From: Strigamia acuminata
Taxonomy: Eukaryota; Arthropoda; Chilopoda; Geophilomorpha; Linotaeniidae
Direction of reading: 5' to 3'
DNA length: 60,000 nt
Assembly: GCA_949358305.1 (NCBI GenBank)
Contig: OX442314.1
Coordinates: 56,989,369-57,049,368, forward strand
Positions 40,970 through 50,600 of the stretch are shown here, piece by piece. Within the stretch, counting starts at the first letter, position 1; every line of letters begins with the position of its first letter. The translations under genes and the position numbers were made by a program. The notes under the pieces were generated by a model. That model saw nothing but the letters and a program-made list of their open reading frames with translations. It made no database searches and had not been told where the DNA came from.

Positions 40970-42353
40970 ATGGGTTCGAGCAAACATCACTCCAAAAGGA
41001 GCCATTGTCGCCATTGACATAGTTCGAGTTCGTCCACGTCATCAAGCGACGAGAGGCAACGCTCGGCAGAACATGCCCAAATGTGACAACAGTCCATGCC
41101 ATGGGTATCAGCACAGCCAATACCGACGTTTAATTTGACGCTGCTTCAACTAGCGACGCTCAATTGGATTGGATCTCATCCAGAGATTCTTCCGGCAGAT
41201 ATGCGCATAAATGCGCCACTGCCCACCACGGTGGCACAGTTAACCGTGTCCGAACCAGCTTAGTTGGCTCTGTTGGCCCAAGTGGTATATCCACCAGCGA
41301 ACGTTGTAAGCATTCCTTTGGCTCCACACTCACCTGTGTTTCAGCCGCCAGTAGCGAACGTCGTGCCGATCGTCGCGAGTGCTCAAACTGCATCCGCAGC
41401 AACGACTTCTGGATGGATTCCAGGCGCAGAATCGAAGGCATAGGAATCAGGTTAGACGGAACCGCTGCCCGGAGCTTTTCGACTGCCTGCAACGACGACT
41501 CGTGCTAATGAGCTGCGCTTGGCCTATAAGGCCAAAAAGAAAAACGAAGTGGCATGTCTGCGCCGTGAGCAATATGCCAAGGATATTGCCATGGGAATTC
41601 CCCATGACAATATCGTGACCGACCAGGCTACTAGGACCATTTGTCCGTTTTGTGTCGGATGGTGTTGTGGAGCGTCTGCTGGACCTTCCTTGATGCAGTG
41701 CTCCAACTGCTGCAGATTCAAAGTGCGACTGCGCACAGAGCCGTGGAGGAAGGAAGTGGAGCCTCATGTCCTCAAGGGCATGAAGCCCAACGAAAAGCGT
41801 TGCTGGGCCCACTGCTCGACTTGTCGAGTTTACCAGTCGAGGCAAGGCCGTCTACATCGACCCAAGGTTTTTAACCTGGGCAAGAGCCGAGGCCAACGCG
41901 AGATTAGCGGTCGAATTATTTCGGCAACCGCCATCTTCAGAGGCATCCGAGGTTTCTGACAAAACCATCCAGGCTGTGGAAAACGTCACAGTCATAGAGG
42001 AAGAAGTAGTCGTTCGTCCGAAGATCGCCTCCCGGGGACGAGCTTGTCTCATACTTGCGAAAGCAAAAGAGATTGCCCAAGTTCAACGCCAGGACATCGG
42101 TGCACGAGGAAGAGCCCGTCCGCTCCGAAAGATCGTGGCGGAGCAGCAGAAGCAGCCGGAGGTCCCTCCAGTCGCCAAGTCTGATGTGTCTGATGAATCA
42201 AAGTATGAGGACGCTGAGGAGCCCTCGATCTCTTTGATTGATTTTGTGAATTGGGGGCAGGAAATCCAACTCTCTACCTCCTCGTGGTTGCCCCTGGGCC
42301 ACTGGTCAGTCATTCCAGTGGTGCTGAATGAGAGCTCTGGTCTAGTGTTTTGA
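40970..42353 (+). pseudogene. Cysteine-rich gene of repeat family C, near full length, decayed
   Basis: From ATG 40970: MGSSKHHSKRSHCRH, a Ser/His/Arg-rich start, a serine run, a Pro/Val/Ala-rich middle, then KAKKKNEVACLRREQYAKDI, CPFCVGWCCGASAGPSLMQC and SNCC, then KRCWAHCSTCRV. After a frameshift near 41830 the reading resumes in a second frame from 41976 to 42353 (VIEEEVVVRPKIASRG ... NWGQEIQL). The early in-frame stops are TGA or TAG where CGA or CAG/CAA would fit. The end merges with the dispersed repeat, so this is the gene of the element behind copies A-C. The Cys cluster suggests zinc binding; function unknown. Confidence 0.45.
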
Positions 42354-42517
42354 AATTGAATTTTATTCTTTGGTATTGTTAGCCTGCATTCTAGTTTATG
42401 GGTGTAGCGTTAACCGAATTCACGATATTGCTGTTGTAAGACTGTATTCCATTTTATGAATGCAGCATGAGGCAATTTTAACGTGGTGTCCACATCTAAA
42501 CACTTAGCAATTAACTA

Positions 42518-44280
42518 CCGTATTACCTCACATAAAGCGGCATGCAGCTGGGCATGGGTTTACCAGCTTTTGAAAATTGGATACAAAAAATTTATACCGG
42601 CATGCCGGTATAAAACGAAACATGCCGGTATAAGTGAAAAAAATTTTTTTTTAAATATTTTTATTAAAAAAGATCATTAACAATATAAACACATTATTCT
42701 CCTTCCTCTTCATCACTAACATCTTCACTTGCACTTTCTTCATTATCCGTAAGCCCAGTTGATTCCGAATCATGCAAAATATCATCAATGCCATCCAAAG
42801 GTTCCGCACGATCGTCTCCAAGCATACTCAACAATCTACTGTGTAACAGTGTTTGATCCCGTTTTGCAACAAGGCCACAACCAACAAACGACTTTTTAAT
42901 CAACTCGACCCATGCAGTTTTCACCCAATTTACAACCATCTCGTAAGACGCACGCTTCCTTTTTCCAGTACGTGTGTATTCCATTTCTCCATCCTTTAAC
43001 CAGTCCAACCATGCTGTGTTCATATGACATTTAAAAGGTCTGTTCCAGTGAACATCCGCAGGCTGAAGAATCGGTGTCATGCCACCAGGAATAACGACTA
43101 TACTCGTGTTGTAATGCTGCTTGAAACTTGATTTTACTTTCTTCTTCAAATGAGCTGGAGCACTATCATAATCTAAAATCGAATTTGGTTTGAAATAACC
43201 TTGTGGCCGAGGCTTCCAAACTTTCTGTTTGTATTCATTCATTAATTTCGAGGTCACAGATCCCTTCATCGCGACCGTAACAACTACATCCTTAGGAAAA
43301 ACCCCTTTTGGAACATTTTTAAGCCCCTTAAAAATTATCATCGGATTCAATTTACTGCCATTCGCCATTGCACTTAGAACCACCGTATAACGCAATTTTT
43401 CATACCCAGTAGTCTTGCAAATTACAGATTTCACACCCTTAAAGTCAATGCTGTTTGTGTTTGGCATATCAAACCACATTGGGCTTTCATCCATGTTTCC
43501 AATACACGAATCAGTCACCGAAGCTGCAGTAATCACCGAATCGAGATAAGCAAAAAAACTATTGGCTAGTTCAGGTGCATTAGCAGTGACTTTTTGACCG
43601 ACACTGGTTACACGACGATTAACAAGGTCGTGGCGGCGCAAAAATCGCATCATCCACCCATTGGATGCTTTAAATTCACCAGCGATTCCAAGTTCTTGGA
43701 AAACAGTTTCAGCTTTTATCTTTAATGTCACACCACTAACGGTATACCCAACTTTCCTCTGTTCTTTAATCCACGATACCAAGTTTTCTTCGAGTAAAGG
43801 ATATTTTCCTCGATTGCAGTCAGGCAGAACTCGTCGGCACCTTTTAGCACTAACTTCTCTTATCAGAATTTCATGCTAACAGTTGGTCTTTCTTCTTCGC
43901 CCAATCTTGAACACAAGATCTCGAAATACTAAGCGATTTAGCAGTAGCTGAAATGTTGTTATTCAGTTCAGCTAGAAGTTTCAAGGCGTTAATTTTAAAT
44001 TCGATACTGTAACTAAACCTTTTGCGTTTCATTGTTGATGCGACGGTAACCACGTCCATTATTATACCGAAGCTGGGATGAATTGAAACAACCACACGCT
44101 TGTTCTTGTTCGTATGCGATTTGAAATTAACGAACGTCCTTCAGACGTATCGTAAATTAAAATACCCGTGAAAAAAATTTTGTACTCACTTACACCGGCA
44201 TGCCGTTATGAACGAGGTTTATCGGCATGCCGGTATAAATCGAATTATACCGGCATGCGGCTTAATGTGAGGTAATACGG
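42518..44280 (-). mobile_element. Tigger/pogo-like DNA transposon (1,763 bp)
   Basis: TA duplications at 42516-42517 and 44281-44282. Terminal inverted repeats of about 24 bp read CCGTATTACCTCACATAAAG on the left and CCGTATTACCTCACATTAAG on the right. Subterminal copies of the palindrome CCGGCATGCCGG with TATA flanks lie at about 42595-42640 and 44190-44260, plausible transposase sites. The transposase is on the minus strand with one frame break. Confidence 0.88.
42694..44095 (-). pseudogene. Tigger/pogo-type transposase with one frameshift
   Basis: The N-terminal frame (44095-43871) holds a psq/CENP-B-like HTH, FSYSIEFKINALKLLAELNN with ATAKSLSISRSCVQDW. After a frame change at about 43865 the main 362-codon frame (43782-42694, open upstream) begins with a CENP-B second HTH (ASNGWMMRFLRRHDLVNRR). 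The DDE core follows: NMDESPMW (D98), DYDSAPAH (D206) and LQPADVHWNRPFK (D243). The C-terminus is acidic. All three acidic residues are kept, so the break is recent or a sequencing error; as written the protein cannot be made in one piece. Confidence 0.82.
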
Positions 44281-44640
44281 TATTGCTTTAACTAATTAAT
44301 TAAGTTGCTATGAAAGAATGAATATTTTTTAAATTTGTATCCATTCACATTCCTTTCCTCACCAACAGGAATATTATTTAAGGCGATAAATATTAGATAC
44401 GGATATATGTATTGTGATTACCGGTAATTAATCTTCCACACGAGCCGTCTATTGTCGCATCGATGACAAACTTGTTCTGTAGCATACATAATTACCATTG
44501 TCATATGGAATTCGGTTAAAAGTACTGCCAGTTTCCTTTTTCTGGTAATTGTTAATTTGATATTGCCTTTCATCTTTACTTGGGTTTACTAAGGGTCATT
44601 TCAGCTTTCTAAAACAAAAAAATTATGTAACAGGTTATCC

Positions 44641-47600
44641 TTATTTCCAACTGCGAAGGGTTAGCTTTGGTATTTCCTTCCTTTTCCATTTTCTTTCACT
44701 CATCTTTTCTAGAATTCCCTTCTCTGTAGACTGTTCTTTCCTACGTCTGAACCTACATAGGAAAATTATTTTAAAATTATTTATTTATTTTATTTATTTA
44801 TTTATTTATTTCAATCAACGCACCGTAAGGAGCAATTACAAGAGTAGAATGAAGGAAGGAAATTTACAAGGCCGTTTGGGCTTTCATCAAATACAGGCGA
44901 AGACGTCGGTGGAAGTGGGGGCAGTGTGAACGACACCTCGATAAATAACCATTATTGCATGGCCGAGGAGTCTTGCAACGACGAAAAAAGCTGACTATTA
45001 GGAGAGGGGAGAAGAGAAGGGTTACGGCCGTGGAATGGGCGAACGCCGATGCTGCAGGGCCAGAGAGCGGGAGAGAGCAACGGGGAGATGTCCTCCGTAG
45101 CAACATGGAGGAAAACAGACTTGCTCACTGATTTGTCGTCCCTCATCCACCTGGCGCACTGACGAACGTCAAGACTACGAGACACAGCGGATTGGCGGAC
45201 TTCGTCGCTTGTGGTGGTCGCTAAGATGTTAGTAAGTAAGATGCGCACCGTGGGGCGGTTGTCCAGAGTAGTGGTGGCACGAATAGTACTTCTCACCACT
45301 GTACCAATGTGAGAGTGTACACGGGGAGCACTACGAGTATTATTACGTCGACTATCAGGTCTGGCAGCAGGTTCAATTGTCGAATTTTTGGGTTGGCGTA
45401 CGAGCTTTGGCACAATACAGTTTGGTTCCACACGCTTTTTGGCTATCTTAGCGTATGACTGAGGAGACGTGTTTGTCGTGGGTGGAATTTCAGCCACAGG
45501 AGCAGCTGAATGAGCAGCAGAGTCGTTGCGTAAAGTGGCAATTTCGGCCCAGAATTCGGATCGTATTTCGGTCATTGCTTGAAAAGTTTTTTTGAGGAAG
45601 TTGGTCAACTGGACTGAATCGACGACGAAAGCGGTGGAGGGAGGACTAGTTGGTGTTAGCAACGAGTTATCAGTGCTATCGTCAACAAGTTCGGTGGTGA
45701 CAACAGCATGTTGGGTCTCAGTGGCCACGGGGGAAACGGCGGTGGCAGTAGCAGCAGCAGCGACGTCAGTGATACGATCGGCGATATTCTGGATGTTCGA
45801 TGGGCGCTTGGACTTAAGCACTTGTGGGGAGGCGTCAATGTTCTTATTTGCGGCAATTTCGGCCGGGTCTTGGGTCAAATTGACTGAATTCGTGCAATGG
45901 CTGCCGGTAATGGCGGCTAAAGGCGCATGGTCAGGGAGATGAGTACCTTCGACAGCTGCGTCCGTCTCGGAATGGAGGTCCTCCGGAAAATCTTGAACGT
46001 CATTACAACGTTCGTGCGTCGTCGGAATCGTGCTGGACAGGTCGTTGGTTGAACGTTTGCGCGTTCGGCTTCGCGATGTCGGGGCTGCATGGTCGCCGAC
46101 GCAAACCGGCGCATTTTTCAACAAGTTATAAATTTTGTCGTAACCTTGGTTCCGGTAAATAAACTTAACGCAATATCTTACTAATAACACCCTTTATTTC
46201 ACACTTGTAATAATACAATAACAATACTTAACAATGTGGTCTCGGATCCTTGTTGGCGGATACGATTTGTTGCTGCACGGCAGTCTTACACGTGGCTTCT
46301 ACTGTTGTCTAGGGTAATGGCGTCTGGCGAAACACGTGTTCGCAAACGCTTCGCTTCGATAGATATTACTATCGTAGTATTGCTACGATAAATATCCGTG
46401 ACTGTGATTTATAGATGAATTTGGCAACGGGCATCGATCCTCTATCAATCCGGTAAAACGGCCTGACGGTGAGGTGGTGATGCTAATGTTGCTCTGGTAT
46501 CTATAAAGTGGGGGTTTCCGGTCAGACACGGGTTTAAATAGTGGCTGGACCGGAAATGACGTATTCGCATAAATTCGGAGAATTATGCAAATTTATGACG
46601 TTGTCACGTCAGTCCCGCAGAAACGGTAAAACTAGTATAGCTAGTTTTCCCGCAATAATCAGACAATCATTTTACTATCAATATTAAAATCACTATTTAT
46701 TAGGTTATGATTAATTAAAACACTTTTGTGACCTCGTGGTCACCACACGTCCCCTCCTCAGCAATGTTGTTGGGGGATTTACAATAAAACAACAAACATT
46801 GCGAAAAACTCAAAGTTGGATTTAGTTCGTTTCTTTCTCCGATGATCCCTGGGGAACGTCCGGAGGCAGAGGTGGAGGTAATTCTTCGGTTACAGGTGGT
46901 TCAGCCATCTCCGAAGTTGCTGGTTTAGTGAGCGGCGGAGTAGAAGTAAGGCGTGACGAGCGATCGCTTGGGTCCTCGAACTCTCCAATAAAATATCGGT
47001 CGTGACCGCCAACCGGCTCGTACGCTGCGCCAATTCGCTCGTGAATCCAAATGCGTGAAAGGAAAGGGGCCAATCCTTGGTTTGATGGATCCTCTGGGCT
47101 TCGGCTGGATTCTTCGGGGGACGGTGTGCACGCAACAACCGCTGGTGTTGAATGAAGTCGACGCCCGGACCTGCTTCGAGAGTTCGCTCCATCCACGAAT
47201 AGAGCGAATGACCATGATCGTTCGATCTCTTAATTTTGTCTTTCGTCCCCTTGGTCATTGTCAAGCTTGGATAATACGTCTTCAGATGCGCATCGATCGG
47301 CGGTAACGGCTTTGGCTCCATCCTTTTCTTGGGCCGCAGGATCTTCGGCTTCGTTTTCGATTTCCGGACAACTGTCTTCACGCCTTCGATCGGGACTAGT
47401 CCTTCGGGGAACTTTATCGTCTCCTCTGGAGTGGCTGCCGGGACTGTCTGGCTTGCCGGAGTCTCAGGGAGAGGTTCGTTGGTTAGTACGACCGGTTCGC
47501 TTTGTGGTAAAGCCACAGCTCGGACTACTTGATACGATCGTTCTGGGTCGGCATCTTCTGCGATTAATTGCGCGCGAACCTGGATACAGGAAGGAACCAG

Positions 47601-50600
47601 TTTTAGCCATCGCTCGACGAGAGCGGGAGGCAGCTGAAAACTTTCATGCGCGACGACCGCCCAGGCCGCTAGTGCTACGCGGGCGTTTCTAAACGTAGAC
47701 GCGGCCAGCACAAGCGACATCATGTCGGTGATTACGACTGTCGTTCGCGCCATTCGTGACGGGTGATCCCGTCCAGGGCTGTTGGTGAACTCGATGGCTG
47801 CACCTCGGATATTCGTTACTGCGATCTGCATCGTTCTGGCTTGGTAGTCATCGATGTCGGACACCATCTCTTTTGCTTGCTCGATCGTGGTTGTATCGAG
47901 GAACGACTGTAATTCGTACGATGTTGGGTCAAACTGAGTTGTGGCTCGAGTGTCCGAAGACCTGTTATTGGGGGGTGGTCTTGAAGGCGTTTGATTGGTT
48001 TCGTCGACTCTAACCACGGCAGCTTGTCTTGAGTTAATTAAAACTCGTTGAACGTCGGGTTCGGGCTCATCCCAAACAATCGGCGTTCTCGACATAGAAG
48101 TCTTCGTTACGGAGTTCGACCTGCCAATATCCTTTCGACAGATCCATCGTTGTTACCCATTTAAATGGAGCTAACTCTCGAAGAATAGCTTCGATTGATG
48201 GCATCTGGACGGGGTCGATAACGGTAATGGCGTTTAGAGGTCGATAATCGATACACAGTCTGGGTTCCGATCCTGCACGCATGACGAGCACGATTCTCAT
48301 CGCATATTCTCCTAATGCTTCGGACACTATCCCCTTGTCTAGCAAGTCTTGACAGATCGTCTTGACGATTTCGCGTTTTTGGCGGTTCATGCCCTTGAAT
48401 GGAACTCGTACTGGCTTATCCGTACTCAATTCTATTTCGTGTTTTACGTAATTCGTCTTTCCCGGTTCTTTAGTCAGGATTTTTCGATGTTTTTGTAGCA
48501 TTTCTTCAAGTAATTTAGTCTGGGTTTCTCCTAGGTTCGTGTCCATGGCCAGATTGTGAGCCAAATTGTCTTCTTGGAGTCGGGCGTTAAAAGATTTGAA
48601 ATCGTAATCTTGTACGAATTGTTTCAAATTTCCGCCTTTCCATTCGTCCTCTTCGTCGTTTGAATCTAGGAGTTCGGTAGGTACTGTCATTAGTCGGGGG
48701 TCCTCGCGTTTATCGATATAGTTCCAGGACCTCGTTATGGGGTTTGGCTGGATCTCCATTATGGCCATGATGTCCATACCCAAGAGTAGGACCGTGTCGT
48801 AGGTTGGTAAAACGATGAAAGGATGGGTTATTACGCCGCCCTCCCATATGACTTTTGTTGTCAGTACCCCTACTGGACGCACTTCTCCAGCAGCGGTTTT
48901 TACGGCCACATTTTCGCGTATTCCCCGTAGTTTGTCGCGTTGTTTTTTGTCCAACGACTCGTATAGATCTGAAGAGATAAAGGACCGGTCGGCTCCCGAA
49001 TCCAACAAACCGATGAATTTTTTGTCATTAAACTTGATTGTTAACATCGCGAGTGAGTCCTTCCTCTCTTTAGCCAAATTACAATGTAAAATGCGTTTCT
49101 TTCGAGGTGGGGCCTCCTCGTAGGCGTGCGGTAATTCTTGGAATATTTCGGCTATTTTTTCGCCGTCTACCGTATTAGTGGTTGGGCCACTATATTCGCG
49201 TTTTTCTGTGGTGAAGTAAGCCGTAGTAAAATAAACGACCTTTTTCTGTAATTCTTTAATTTGTTTTTCTAACCAATTGGTGTTTATCCATTTGGCTTTT
49301 AATTCGTCTTCCGAACTTGAGTCGCTAATCTCCTTATTATCTATTTCAATTTCTTTCGATTTTTTATTTTTTAATTCGAGTTTTAATTTGACTACTTCTT
49401 CCGTAATTACTTCGTTAATTGCCTGGTTAATTGTCGTATTCGTGGTAAAGTTTGGGGTTTGGTCTTCCGGGCGTGCAGACAGATTTATTATTTTTTCTCT
49501 GTCTGCTTTAACCAGTTTTTTGTCAGTTCTTCGAATTTGGCTGTTAGCTTTTCTAACAATGCGTCGTTTTTGGCGGCTTCCTTCTCCTCCTTCCTCTTCT
49601 TTCGTTTTGGACAATCTCTTCTCCAGTGTCCTACCTCGTTACAGTAATTACAAGGTTTTGTGGTGGAGTTATCTGTTTTCGGGTACGGTTGTCTCACGAA
49701 CTCTTTTTTCTCGTAGGGCTTTTCGCTTTTTGGGTTGTGGTGCTCTGTTTTATTCGCGGTCTTCATTCGGGGTCGGTAGCTTGGGGCGATTTCTTTCCCC
49801 ATGTTAGCGTGGAGAATCTCTTCTTCTTGTTGGCTATCGCTGGTATCCCCTCCTGAGTTCTGCTCGGAGTTATTGTCTTCACTTTCCCTCCCTTCTTCGA
49901 GATTAGTTGCGTCGGAGTTTGTACTGGCTCTGTAAGCTTTTGGAGCCGGTATCGGGTTCGAGGTGGCTTTATCGCTCGCCTTTTTCGGAGGTGCGGCCTC
50001 GATTTCTCCGTTCAGGAAGCTACGCGACTGGATCAGTCTCCCCGCGTCATGATTCTTTGCATGAATACGCTGTATGCGGAGTTGCGTCTGTGTTCTTTGT
50101 TCGGGCGTCACAGCTTCCGTATAACGATCGTCCACTTCTTCGTGATATTCATTTACGAACTTTAGCAGTTGTTCGAAACTTTCTGTTGTCGGCGCGTTCA
50201 TATCTCTCAGTACTTTCTTCGAGGTGTCGTTCAATCCCTTTTCGAAAATCACGTTTTGCGCATATTCGTCGAGTGGCGTATCCAACTCGTTGAACAAACT
50301 TTTGGCTCGTCGAAAATAGGCTCGTAATTCTTCTCCTGCGGCTTGTAGCATGAGACTGACTCTCTGCCTAATTTCTTTTTGCGTCTCGCCGTACTGACTG
50401 TTGAAAGCGACGACAAATTGCTCCCAAGTTTTTAATTTCGCTTCCACATACCAGGCTCGAGCTTCCCCTACTAACATTTCTGGCCAACCCTTCGCCACCA
50501 TCTCGTCGGGTTCGGCTCCGAGCCGTGAAATGGTGAGTGCCACTTTGTCTAAGAATTTATTGCCGGCCCTCCAGGTTCCGTCGAATCTCATCAGTCGCAA

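Larger units (their letters stand above)
42238..44630. repeat. Dispersed repeat copy C, split by a Tigger-like element
   Basis: 42238-42517 and 44283-44630 match copies A and B; the transposon at 42518-44280 interrupts it. Copy C is the one attached to the cysteine-rich coding region. Confidence 0.6.

Noticed and set aside
45592-45942. Plus-strand ORF of 116 codons, and the plus-strand ORFs across 47-52 kb
   Set aside because: Shadows of LINE ORF1 and gypsy gag/pol; no motifs of their own.
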